64,000 nt of DNA from Lyophyllum atratum (lineage: Eukaryota > Basidiomycota > Agaricomycetes > Agaricales > Lyophyllaceae), in the NCBI GenBank assembly GCA_014905825.1, contig JACGCN010000005.1, positions 1,488,001 through 1,552,000 of the forward strand. The letters run 5' to 3'. Under the pieces are notes generated by a model. That model made no database searches. It was not told where the DNA came from and saw nothing but the letters and a program-made list of their open reading frames with translations. The position numbers and the translations under genes are program-made. This document shows, piece by piece, positions 1-10,835 of the stretch; within the stretch, counting starts at the first letter, position 1; the number at the start of each line of letters is the position of its first letter.

Positions 1-161
1 TATGCTACTTGAATTCCTTCCAGGTAGCGGTTTCTCGGGATTCTCAAGATCGGACTCTTATATTCGGAGGATAGTCATGACACGGCGCACAAGCACATTG
101 TACAAAGTACGGCACACACCTGAAAAGAGCGGCACACCGGCTCAAAGCATAGCACAGTGTC

Positions 162-1360
162 GTGTCTGGGTCACCAACGACACCCATGACGAGCAGTGTT
201 AGTCCAGTCGCGTCCTCAAGGTTCTTGCGCGACCTGGACGGCCTGCTCGCAGACAAAGGTTGGCTCGACTCTCTAACTCCCGAGCGGGAAAAAGAGCAAC
301 TGGCCCCGATCGCGCATGAATTGTTGGACGTTGCCATGGACCGTTTCGAGAAAGAGTGGTTCTACTTGGTGAGTTCTTGTCATTCTGCCACCGCTGCGCT
401 CCCTCACAATTTTCCTCCGAAGACAAAGAATATTCCAAAATCCAACCCTGCCTTATCACCGGAAGACTCTCCATGTGCTATATGCGGTGATTCTGAGGGC
501 GAGAGCAGCAACACGATAGTTTATCGTGATGGGTGCAACTTCCCTGCTCAGCAGGGTGCGCGCCAGCAATATCTCACGCATGCTAATCGGTGCAATCTAA
601 TGGACATTTTCAGATTGCTATGGCGCCCCATATGTCCCAGAAGGCGAATGGTTATGCCTGAATGTACCGTTTCCCTGGAGAGAGCAGTGGTATGTCTTCG
701 AACCTCATGAAAAGCCTCTCGCTGACCTGATTCGTGATTTTAGTCCTTCATCCTAAAACACAAGTGGCCAGCAACGCGCTCATGGAGCCTATAATTGGAG
801 GGGACCAGATCTCGAAGCAGAGCTGGAAACTCGCGCGTTTGTTTGCGTTACGCTTTCCCTACTCTTGCCATCTCTGACCTTTACTTCTCGCAGGTCTGTG
901 ATATCCGCGAAGGCGCCTGCATCAAATCTGGCAAGACGTTCTGCTTTGCAGTATTCCCTGCCTCTGCGCCCGTGGAGAACGATTATTGCTGTCAATGCAA
1001 AGTGCTCAAGGCGCCGAACCTGGCACTCTCACCACCTAATGCGACCGCCACCTCTTCGTACGTCCTGCGCAGCACTCTTTCAAGCAGCGCGTTCTAATCA
1101 AGTCACTGCAGAAAGACCAGCAGCACGCCCGCTCCGCTGCCCTCGCCGCAAACCAGGCCCTCTAGGACGGCAGCCCCAGCGGCACCGCCAAGCTCGATCA
1201 ATTCGCGCGCGCCTGCGCCAAGATCTACACATGCCCAGCCCACCGGTCGTCCCTGCCACCATTGCCATCCGCATCAACTACTGCACCCGGCGGTTCAAGC
1301 TGAGCAAGTGGATCCTGGCGATCCAGATGATGTGTTAGTATCGGAGCTCGAAGAAGAAAA
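162..1360 (+). pseudogene. Decayed NTO1/BRPF-type PHD-finger protein gene (NuA3 histone acetyltransferase subunit-like)
   Basis: Several pieces of the BRPF/NTO1 family appear in the right order but not in one frame. From the ATG at 186 comes a leader ending MDRFEKEWFYL. After an apparent intron follow TKNIPKS and a PHD finger, CAICGDSEGESSNTIVY then DGCN. A second apparent intron (to about 612) leads to DCYGAPYVPEGEWLC. Near 782 comes MEPIIGGDQISKQSWKL, and near 895 the second (extended) PHD part, VCDIREGACIKSGKTFC. Near 1240 is PPVVPATIAIRIN. The family binds histone H3 tails in the NuA3 complex; that is family knowledge. Here a zinc-ligand Cys has become Arg (YRDGCN), the knuckle between the PHD fingers is damaged, and frames shift repeatedly. 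Retained introns point to a DNA-level duplicate rather than a retrocopy. No function is expected. Confidence 0.75.
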
Positions 1361-3814
1361 CGAGGAGGGGGCCGCCGAGGTTGAAGAGACTTCATTTGAA
1401 GCCGCGGACGGCGAGTGCCAAGGGGAGGCGCAGAATGAGGAGGAGAACCTTATGAAGCTTGAGGTATCTCTCACTTCAGATGTCGTTCTGGGTGATCAAG
1501 GTGCTGATTGGTTGGGTGCAGCAATTCAAGCTCCTGCTGCATGATATGGAGACCCTGAGCAACGATATACCCAGCAAAAATGTCTTCTCGAAGTGTCCAT
1601 CCGTGTTCGATATCGCCTTTCGCCGCCCATGGCACCCCTCCAATTCAGATCACACCTTGGCCCACCCGTCCTACCTCCCCTGCCCTCTGAGAAGCCCATC
1701 TTCCTTTGCCGACTTCTCCCCCAACTGCGCGCCGCAGCAACATTCGAGACGACAACATTGCCAGACCCAGCACATCGTTGGACCGCCCGACCATGCCTTT
1801 CGATGCATACTTGAGCGCTGGGGGCGCGCGGATGCGGGTGGCATGTCAACCGCCTCGTGCGCGCACAACACGCTGCCGGACTCAACTCCTCGCGACGGCG
1901 ATGACCGTGGCGGAGGTTTCATAGTTGCATTCTGCTTTCGTTCTCGCCACCGCCATCAAGATACTCACCGTAGGCAGTGGTGACCTAGGTCAACGTGGCC
2001 TCGTGCCGGCTTCTACGCAGTCCGAGCATTCAAATACGCACTCGGCTGTGCACTCGCGTCGGCCCGCAGATACTCAGCACCGGCATATCCGTCCCTTCCC
2101 TCAAATGTCCTGCAGCGATGGCGTCGCCAGCTAGCATCGGTCCTGCTGAACCGCCATCACCAGCGCTCACTGCATCCAAGACACCATTGAGCACCCTTCC
2201 TGCGCGATCTCAGAATGATCCAGGACTGTTTTTGCAAGTATTCTCGCATCTCAGCTTTCTCGAAGCCTTGAATTCCGGCGCGGGGAAGCTGGATAAGACA
2301 CCTTATCGCGCCGCGGGTGGAAAGGAGCTTGATGATTCGATAGCAATGGCTTCGCCCGCGTTGGATCCGGTGGCAGGGGTCGAGAAGAAATATATTTCGT
2401 GGTTTGGCTGCGGGAGGTTGCGAAAAGCGCGCATGGGCAGTGGCGGATGTGGGACTCTCGACCACCACTCAGCAGTTGGAACTGCGATCTCGAGGCCATC
2501 AACAGTGTTGCCTCGTCCACCACCTCAGCCGCCAACTTCACCCCTCGTGCAACACTCTCAATGTCAAAACCAGCCAGGGTGCTTTTAGCCAAGGTGTTTC
2601 GCCTGTTGCGAATAGCTCGGCTCCCTACCTCGCGCCATCGGCCACTCGTGCAGATGCCTCCTCACACTACCTTGGACCATCAGTTTCAGGCCTTTCACTC
2701 CCATCCAACCATGTGCTAACTCATCGTCCATCCTCGAGACATCCCTCGGGGGCGCTTGCACCGCGCGCACCTCCATGCAACCCCGCGTACTCTCTCGAGC
2801 TCCTTACCTCACTCCCGCATGCGAGCATTCGTTCCACGGTGGCCTTTCCACCAACGATCTTCGTCGCCTGCAGCAGGCTGGAGATGTCCTCGAAACCACT
2901 GATCAACGACAACAAAGACCTCAAGCACGGTATCGAGAAAACATAGGTGCCTACGCGGAGCAGCTGCCGGAGGGTCCTCATCCTGCCGCTGCACGTGTTC
3001 AGCAGCAGCACAATGCCTTCCGCCTCGCGCACCGCCAATCACCCCGACCTGATGGGCGCGCGCATCCGCTCAGCACTGGCAGTGACCCCAATGGGGCAAG
3101 TGTCTCATTATATTGACTCGTAGCTCAAGAAAGTGCATCCAAGATCCGCACAACCGAGTCGCCCCTCCCATCGACGGCAATTCATTACAATTCGCGCGTA
3201 CGCGGACTGGCTCGCTGCCGGCTGTCCTGCGCGCCGGCACTTGATACCAGCGTCAAACAAAACAAATCAGCCTGCCCAGCCTTCGCAAGCAATGATATTC
3301 TGCTGCCTGCGCCTGAGCAGGAATCAGAGAAAGAGCCTGCCTCAGTTATATCAAGGAGTCAAGAGCGACGATCCCGCGAAATCTAGCTGCACCGGGAGTC
3401 CTGGCCGCACCGAAACTACAGGAGCATCATGCGATGAGTTCCCTTTCGCCAGCGCAGCAGCCGGAGGCGACCACGTCGTGTTCAGCTGCATGCTTATTAC
3501 CACTGGCACATGGGCGCGAAAATTCGACACGCAGCAGGTCGCTCTCATCACCAACTACACTGCGTTGGTCACTCGGGTCGCTTTGATCACCGGGGCCGCT
3601 TCGGAAGGAATGGAGTTGCCATCAACTTCATGATGGTCGACGGCGCCCGTATTCTGCACGACATCGAACAAGTCTGCAGCGCGCAAATTGCTCAGCTCCC
3701 TCCCGACATTTCCTCCATCCGCGCCACCTCGAAGCCACCCCATGCCTGCGCGGCACTGCCTTCTGCCGCCCGGCACTGCCACCCACGTTTTTAGTGGCAA
3801 TGGACGTCCTTCCA
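1361..3814. other. Anonymous GC-rich region without a supported gene
   Basis: About 2.5 kb with many overlapping short open frames on both strands, none with a recognisable domain or a convincing splice chain. The acidic open frame at 1308-1544 (rich in Glu, following the NTO1-like relic) and the stretch at 1995-2588 look like low-complexity or shadow frames. GC content and the lack of stop codons fit decayed coding DNA, but I could not name a parent gene. Confidence 0.4.
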
Positions 3815-3900
3815 GTTCAGGCATCGGATTCGCTGCTCCATGCGAGCGTGTTTTGTCATCAAGCAAGGAAACTACCATCCGTCTTTTTCGATTCATTTAG
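3815..3900 (+). pseudogene. Scrap of hAT transposase dimerisation domain
   Basis: The frame reads APCERVLSSSKETT, which closely resembles the conserved block of the hAT C-terminal dimerisation domain (consensus around PCERVFSSSKET). The downstream sequence does not continue as a clear helix and is closed by stop codons. It is read as an eroded fragment of a hAT element different from the intact one at 12717-17898, whose equivalent block reads AVERIFSGGRDT. The match is short, so confidence is moderate. Confidence 0.5.
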
Positions 3901-4380
3901 ATGGCCCCTTAAGCCTCTGGACGTGGTAACGCGCTGTTTAAGGCAAGGAAATACATACAGGCAGTGCGGCGCGCTCAAAGCGCCCGGAGCTTGCAATAAT
4001 CCTCGGAATATGCACTAGTTCATGCTGCGGATGGAAGACTACAGGATACAGGAACCAAGTGACCCGATGCGGCGCATGGTTGCTGTTCAGGTCCGGCGGC
4101 CTTTCGATATCCCCTGAAATCGGCTAGTAGCCTATTTGAGCGCGTGCACACATGGTTATGTCGCCGCCGAAGAGGGTAAATATGTTCATTCTTGAATGCG
4201 CTCATTTGCCAGTTTACATAAATTGACATGTTTACGATTACTGCTCTAACAAGCAAGCATGTGTGGCGCAAGCTATGGTTCGACTTTACAATAATATCAG
4301 CATGGCTCTTTTCAATAGAAATAGGAACATCTGTACTGGAAGAGAATCTCTGAATCTTCTTTGAGAGCGCGCATAGTCTA
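3901..4380. other. Intergenic stretch before the minisatellite
   Basis: About 480 bases with no supported gene. A minus-strand open frame of 129 codons runs through it but has no recognisable domain and no good start context. The last bases before 4381 already resemble the tail of a minisatellite unit (a gcgcatagt-like block). Confidence 0.4.
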
Positions 4381-5088
4381 TTTCTTATTCTGGCCCGCAC
4401 CATCACCACAAAACTCTAAAGAGGTTTCCCTATTTAAGAGGTTGAATGTTCGGCGCATGATTTATTTCTTATTCTGGCCCGCACCATCACCGCAAAACTG
4501 CAAACAGGTTTCCCTATTTATTCAGCGCGTAGTTCATTTCTTATTCTGGCCCGCACCATCACCACAAAACTCTAAACAGGTTTCCCTGTTTAAGGGGTTG
4601 AATGTTCGGCGTATAATTTATTTCTTATTCTGGCCCGCACCATCACCACAAAACTGGCAACAGGTTTCCCTATTCATTCGGCGCGTACTTCATTTCTTAT
4701 TCTGGCCCGCACCGCCACCACAAAACTCTAAACAGGTTTCCCTGTTTAAGGGGTTGAATGTTCGGCGTATAATTTATTTGTTATTCTGGCCCGTACCATC
4801 ACCACAAAACTGCAAACAGGTTTCCCTATTCATTCGGCATATAGTTCATTTCTTATTCTGGCCCGCACCGTCACCACAAAACTCTAAACAGGTTTCCCTG
4901 CTTAAGGGGTTGAATGTTCGGCGTATAATTTATTTGTTATTCTGGCCCGCACCATCGCCACAAAACTGCAAACAGGTTTCCCTATTCATTCGGCGTATAG
5001 TTCATTTCTTATTCTGGCCCGCACCGTCACCACAAAACTCTAAACAGGTTTCTCTATTTAAGAGGTTGGATGTTCGACTTCACAATGC
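4381..5088 (+). repeat. Dimeric minisatellite: nine units alternating 84 and 72 bp
   Basis: The block ttcttattctggcccgcacc recurs with unit starts at 4381, 4465, 4537, 4621, 4693, 4777, 4849, 4933 and 5005, so spacing strictly alternates 84, 72, 84, 72 bp. This gives a 156-bp higher-order unit. The 84-bp type carries a block near ggggttgaatgttcggcg and the 72-bp type a shorter block ending near cggcgcgtagttca. Both lengths are multiples of three, so an open frame of 246 codons runs across the array (28- and 24-residue repeats around FLFWPAPSPQN). It ends at 5101, three bases before the Crypton start codon. The frame has no start or composition that convinces me it is translated. It may be 5' noncoding DNA of the Crypton, but the second Crypton copy lacks it. 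Confidence 0.9.
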
Positions 5089-5104
5089 CTTGTCCCAGTG
5101 AGCC

Positions 5105-7774
5105 ATGACGACTGGCAATAATTCCAAATCTTCCTCATCCAAGAGGCAAAGGCCCCGCTCTTCCGCGATCGCTGCATCATTGCTCCCTGCCTCCATCGAA
5201 ACTCTGCGGGAGCATGCCGCCACCCAAGCAAAGTACAGGCATGGCAAACGAACGGTCAAGAAATACGACGGCTACGTTGCCCGATGCCAGCGCTTCGCGA
5301 AGACTGTTGCTGCTCAGCGCCGTAATAACCCGACGAATGTCACGGGCTGCGACAACCTCGATCTGGATTTAATCGAGAAGGCATTCGATGATCCACCAAA
5401 CCGACTCTCCGTCTATACCCTGGAACTTTTTATTCTGCAAAAATGTTGCATCGATAAACGCCGATCAGGGACTGCAACTAGTACTCATGCTGCGCTAAAG
5501 GATTACTGGCGCCACATGTAAGTAATTTTTTGGTTTCTTTCCGCACTGTACCAGGACTAAGGGGTGCTACTAAGGGATGGCGACACATACGATGGACCAT
5601 ATAGCTACGACAAAGCGACAGACACTGTTCGCGGCTGCCCCGCAGACTCAATCATAATCAAAGACTTGATCGATTCTTTGAAATTGAAAGAGACGGCGGA
5701 CGGAACCTCTGCAGACCGAGCACACGCGGTCGCGATGACTATCGAAGACTTGGAACAAATCATTGACTGGTCTGAGAAAGAATTTCCGTCTGAGGCCGCA
5801 AACGACGAACCGACTACAACGGAAGAGAGGAAACTCAGAGCCACACACCTTATGATGAGGGCTTTTCTGTCAACTGCATTCACATTATGGGCGAGGTATG
5901 TACTTTCCAAATTTCCTTCCATCTTTGCCTCTAAGGCTCTCGACTTGCGAACGCGCTATTTGGTTACCATCCGAGCTGACTGCCTATTTTAATTCAGATG
6001 CTTTGAGCTAAATCGCATACAAGGACGTCACCTGACCCTGGACCGCCTTAGCCCTGCTCCATACTGCCTACCATTCTTCGAAGTTTTCTTGGAAAACCGC
6101 AAGGGTTACGAGAGCAAGGGAGGCTCCGCCGACAAAGAAGATTTGGAAAGTAAGTATTTTCTACGACTTCGGGGCATTGAGGGGTGCTCATGGACCATTC
6201 AGGCAATCGTTACAATATCTACAAGCAGAACGTCTCAGCTATGGACATGTACACACATGTTCTCCGGTGGTTGGATGTTTACACCGAAGCCCTCGGAAGG
6301 CCTCTCGGCCCTGATGAGTTCCTCTTCCCATACATCTCACCCAACGGCACGATCAGTCCAAAACGAGAAATGTCATATGACATGACACTGAATCTCCTCT
6401 CAAGTTTCGTTACTGGGGCTGGGTTACCAGACGTATTTACTATGCACTCCACCAGGAGAGGAGGTCTGAAATATCGCATCACATATGCTCCTTTTGGAGA
6501 GACATGGACCCTTTGCCAAGGTCGTGGGTGGGGTGGGTGGGCACTGGGGGAGAGTGTACGTTCTCTACACCATTGTATTCATACCACTGCATGAACAATT
6601 GAGATTTGCTGTACAGATGAACACCCTCATGAAATATCTCCTTGACAGTATCAATCGCCAAGAAATGTCGACCAAGGACTTGCTCAACCCGATGCGAGCA
6701 ACTCACCCACATCACAACTCCAGTGAAGACAATCCATTTGAGCCAGTTACTGCTCATGAATTCAGGATTGCTCACGCTGAGGTTATGGCAAGGCCTTGCG
6801 CTAACTGCAGCACCCAAACATCAAATTCGACCCCCTCGCATATGGTTGCCTCTGCACCCATGATCGACCCACCAGTAGTCTCCCTTTGGACCATGCCTTC
6901 ACCCTCAAGCACCTCAACCCCACCGCTATCCGCTGAACTATCCAATCATGTATTTATGGATGCCGGTCCACGATCTGCTCTTGAACCTATGGACATCGAC
7001 TCACCCTCTGAGTCTATGGACTTCCATCCACCACCTCCTGAACCCAGCTCTAACTTGTTCTCGCGGCATTCAAGCGCTTCCAGACCGCTATTCAATGTCA
7101 TTGGAGCTCGAGCCACTCCTAATCCGAGCTTTGTATCCACGCCGTTCGCGTCATTCGGCGCGAACACGGGCGGGAATACCTGTGTTTCATCGCCATTACT
7201 TCCGGTGGTCACCTCGCAGCTTCATGCCACTATGGGCCGCATAATCCCTATGCCGCTCGCATCATCCAACATGAACACACCGCAGACTATCCACCTTCCA
7301 ACTCAAAATCATTCGGCTACCCTTCCGCAATCCTCTGGCAAGGAGAACCATCTCCCACCTGCGATAGTCGCTGTACCTTCTCTGCCCCGCAAAAAGGCTT
7401 GGCGAACTGCACTCGAGCAATGGTACAAGCCATACGATGAGACGAATACTGCCATAAAGGACTGGAAACCATCGTTCTACCAAGGAAAGGGTCTGAAAGC
7501 ACTGGCCAATTTGCGATCAAGTCGCTTTTCGATTGCCAAAGAATGGGAAGCGTGAGTTTTACCCATGTCTGTGTCTTGTTAATCGCTCTAAATCTTACTA
7601 CACAGATTAAACCAAGATGAATCACAATTCCTCGCTCGGTACCCTAATGCTGATACTCAGTCTGCGACCGACCTTCGTGACTGTATTCGGGAACATTACG
7701 GCCTCCGCAGGAAGAGCAAGAACGGCTCGCCTGCTGAAAGAGCCCGAAGAAAGGCGACTGAGGCGGTTCCCTAG
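5105..7774 (+). CDS. Crypton tyrosine recombinase with GCR1_C-like C-terminal domain (copy 1, apparently intact)
   Basis: Six exons splice in frame (5105-5517, 5575-5895, 5998-6149, 6203-6555, 6617-7551, 7606-7774) into 780 residues. Introns use GT-AG; their positions match copy 2 at 20147-22527, which supports the model. The tyrosine-recombinase core shows HSTRRGG (H377, R380), then GRGWGGWA with R403 in place of the usual Arg-Trp/His box, and a candidate nucleophile Tyr in NTLMKYLL (Y420). The first catalytic Arg probably lies in the CFELNRIQGRHL region. Near residues 671-740 is a block with the Trp pattern of the GCR1_C DNA-binding fold (AWRTALEQWY, AIKDW, FYQGKG), the domain known from fungal Cryptons. 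Family knowledge says these enzymes move a circular DNA by site-specific recombination without terminal repeats. The 5' splice acceptor of exon 2 (ctactaag) is inferred from copy 2. I saw no stop or frameshift. Element edges are not determined. Confidence 0.82.
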
Positions 7775-8019
7775 TCCATCACAAGTTTTTGACTGAGTCG
7801 AGGAAGGCGGACGTCGGTGTTGACAATAAATAAACTCATTGTATTTCATGCCGCATACCATCATTCCTTTCCCCTGCCCCCTCCCCCTCCCCCTCCCCCC
7901 CCCCCCCCCCCCCGCAACCCCCAACTGCTCCTATTTTCGAACATCTTTACAAGCATGTTGCTGCGATTATTGTGTCATAACATATGGTCTTGTGACCCCA
8001 AGGCTCCCACTGAGACACC
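7775..8019. repeat. Cytosine homopolymer and spacer between Crypton 1 and the gypsy fragment
   Basis: The spacer holds a pyrimidine tract that ends in an uninterrupted run of 19 C (7895-7913), preceded by ctccccctccccct-type repeats from about 7871. The run is a likely site of length variation and of assembly or sequencing error. No gene is seen. Confidence 0.8.
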
Positions 8020-9990
8020 AAGCTCATCGCCAACCTTGTCTGATAGTCGTCCTGTTCCTGTGGGTAGGTCAGCCACACGGGAAATCTCTAAGAGTTCAAG
8101 ATATGAGGGTAAGATATCAAGATATATCAAGGTCAGTTACTTGATCAAGCGGCGGCCAGGTCACTGATCACCTGATTTCCATAGGAGTTCGAAAATCGCT
8201 AGCTGTCCCCGACCAACATGCGACAATATCCTATCAACTGCCCATTCTTTTTCAGCTTCCTCTGGTTGACCAATCTGGCTGTCTAACCGTCCAGGAAATA
8301 GGCGATCGTCTTTGGGATATGCGGCCGCAGCAGTGCGGCATGGCAGACGTCATGAAACTCGTGCGCGACCATTTCTTTTGGCAATTCAACACGATACGAC
8401 TGATTTCCGAAGTCTTTCACGATCTTGCGCGGCCCAATATACTTTGGAATGAGATTCTTCGCAAGTCCCTTTGCGAAATTGATATTCTTCGTTGATAGTC
8501 TAAGGTATATGAATCCCCTTCCCCGAAGGGAGCCATTTGACGTTTTCTATTGGCAGCCTGACTTTGTTTTGTTCTAGCTGCCAGGAGACAGTCGTGAGCC
8601 GACATAAATGCAGGTTTCCATTTCAAAGCAAAATTTTGAATAACGGGGAATGAATGACGGGGAATTCAGCACTCGCAGCTGAGTTCCATATCATCGAGCG
8701 GCATACAACCAGTATTCGGGAAGAATGGTGCGTATCCGGTACTCTCTGATCGTGCACAGTTAATAGCAAATTCAACAGCTGGTAATTTCTCAACCCAATC
8801 TTTCCATTTTGAGTTGATACATTGCCAAAGCATCTGGGTGATCGTTCGATTGGCTCGCTCAGCCGAGCCGTCGGTTTGAGGGTGCCAAGCACTTGACATT
8901 TTCAATTTCGTGCCAACCAGCTGGCGCAGCCTGTTCCAGAAGGCGCTCATGAACAATACGTCTCGATCGCTGACGATTGTCTTCGGTATGCCATGCAATT
9001 TATAGATGTGTTCAAAAGTTAGTTCAGCATTTTTTTTGCGGTATAGTCAATCCGGCTAGGATCAGATGCATTATTCCTGCCAGGAGGCAACCACAGTAAT
9101 GGAGTCGAGCGCCCCGTCCCGATTGCTCGATTCGGGTGAGGGTCCGGTGAAGTCAATTCCAACGGACTCTCGTGGCTGCCCAGGTATGTTCAAAGGGTTC
9201 AATATTCCGCATGGTTTCTTGTTCCATGGTTTACTTCTTTGACAGGTACTACAAGTCTTCCAGTGCGCCACGAACCATGTCTTTCCACCAGACTTTATCA
9301 CGAAGGTAAGCAATCATTTTTGGGGCATTCAGATGCGCTAATAGGGAATGCGCCTCAGCGATAACGATCTCATGTATGCTACGTCCGGAACACACAAGAT
9401 CTTTCGTTCCTGGAGATGCAAGGAGACAAAGCCGTCTTCGATGACAAATTTTGATAGTCTGTCGGGTTCGCAAGGATGTCTTTCGAAAATTTATCGGAAT
9501 CATAGCGGTTGCGAATGGCACCAAGTAAGTCAATTCCGCCACCGTACATGTCACCCGCTAAAGGCTAAAGGTGGTTCCTCCCGCCCTCCAGGGGTGCCGG
9601 CCTCCGACTGTACGGGTGCGGTGGCAGATTCTGAGTCTTGTACTGGCACCTCTGTTCGCGAGATCAATCGGCGAGGTCCGGTGACCTTTATGTGGCCTTT
9701 CATTCGCGATGCAAATTCTTTGGCAGTCTCAGGGCATCCAGTCTCTGTGGGTTCTACCTTCCGACATTGGCGAGGATTCCGGCCCTCAAATCAGCTGGTT
9801 GTTGGACAGTGGCTGCTACAGCTTCTATACCTGCAAGCGGTGGAGTCGTATTGCTTTCAAAGACACGCAGGTTTTCGTTCACGACATCTTGGTACGTATA
9901 TTCTGAAAGTGCCCGTTCGGTTCCGGAGCTCTCATTAGAGTAGATGCATGGCAGAGCATCAGCAAGTGCGTTATAGACCCCCGGACGTCA
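8020..9990 (-). mobile_element. Decayed Ty3/gypsy retrotransposon pol fragment (RNase H end, integrase, C-terminal tail)
   Basis: Read on the minus strand from high to low coordinates. Near 9960 is the RNase H end (ALADALP then YSNESSGT). Near 9350 is the integrase zinc-finger region (IVIAEAHSLLAHLNAPK, YLRDKVWWKDMV). At 9313-9071 follow TCSTCQRSKPWNKKPCG and VGIDFTGPSPESSNRDG. At 8998-8666 is the integrase core, GIPKTIVSDRDVLF then SSAWHPQTDGSAERANR and EFAINCARSESTGYAPFF. At 8626-8420 is a tail resembling SAHDCLLAARTKQSQAANRKR. Towards 8180 is a chromo-like piece, ELLWKSGDQ. Frames change several times and stops occur, so it is inactive. Reverse transcriptase, protease and gag were not found upstream, and no long terminal repeats were identified, so the copy is truncated. 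Confidence 0.88.
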
Positions 9991-10835
9991 GCGACTCATT
10001 GTCCCAGAGCCGGTACCAGCCGCGTCCAAACCTTGCGATCTTAAATCGACCTCTCATTGGGTTGGTTCCAGAGCCGCCTGTGCATGGTTGGGCTTCATCA
10101 AGGAGTACTGCCGTCGCATGAGCTTCGTAACCACCAATTGGGTGGTAACCTCGATCTTGGACAACTCGCCCTTCAGCCACGCATGTTCGGCATCCTCCCC
10201 AGCCAAGGTGAGTTCTTCATGACTTCTCAGGCATGCCGTAATTCAGTTAGATTCTCTCGATAGCAGGAAATCAAGTCGAATGTCTCATCCATAAGGTGTC
10301 CGCGGTCAATGCGCAGGCAAGTACCTTCTGATTTTTTCATTATTGCCGATGTTGACCCGCGGTCTCCAACCTCCCAGTCAGTTTCGTGGCTACCCTTGTA
10401 GACTCGGCCACATTGATATCGGCGGCTGTTAACTGTGCAGTAACGAACCAAGGTTAAGAGTCCGAGAGGGAGTCATAGAGGGCAGAGGGTGATATAAGGA
10501 TAAGGATAGTACAGGGGCCGCGCGCCCCGGATCGTCAAGAACAAGAGGGTAGAGGGTGCGGTCGACCGGCGGGAGTGACGTGAAATGAGTCGAGCGAGGG
10601 TGAGGGCGCGCGAGGTCACGTTTCCATCACAATTCTACAACAATCAAGTCAACATTTGCGAGTGACTTCCTAGTTCATGGAGGCTAAATCTCCTCGATGA
10701 TCAGACTTGTTTTACGGCAGAGGGCAGGCCTTCTTTTCGTCACATGCAGTGAAGTGCGCGCCGCGCTCTCTTTTTGAAAATTTGACTTTACCACGCCTCC
10801 CTTTCCTGAACCAAATTGACAACGAAACCGGCAAC
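9991..10835. other. Unassigned stretch between the gypsy fragment and the membrane-protein gene
   Basis: A minus-strand open frame at 10451-10227 has no recognisable domain and is closed by stops on both sides; it may be retrotransposon-derived. From about 10470 to 10620 the sequence is purine- and GC-rich. The last part (10640-10835) is presumably the promoter and 5' leader of the next gene. No reverse transcriptase motif was seen. Confidence 0.4.

Noticed and set aside
4361..5101. 246-codon open frame over the minisatellite as a repeat protein
   Set aside because: Openness follows from repeat lengths divisible by three; the start is in the repeat-flanking leader, no domain or signal is present, and no upstream promoter is apparent.
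7895..7913. Poly-C run as a functional element
   Set aside because: A simple homopolymer in a spacer; no evidence of function and prone to sequencing error.
10227..10451. Minus-strand frame as gypsy reverse transcriptase
   Set aside because: No YxDD-type or other reverse transcriptase motif is present; identity left open.
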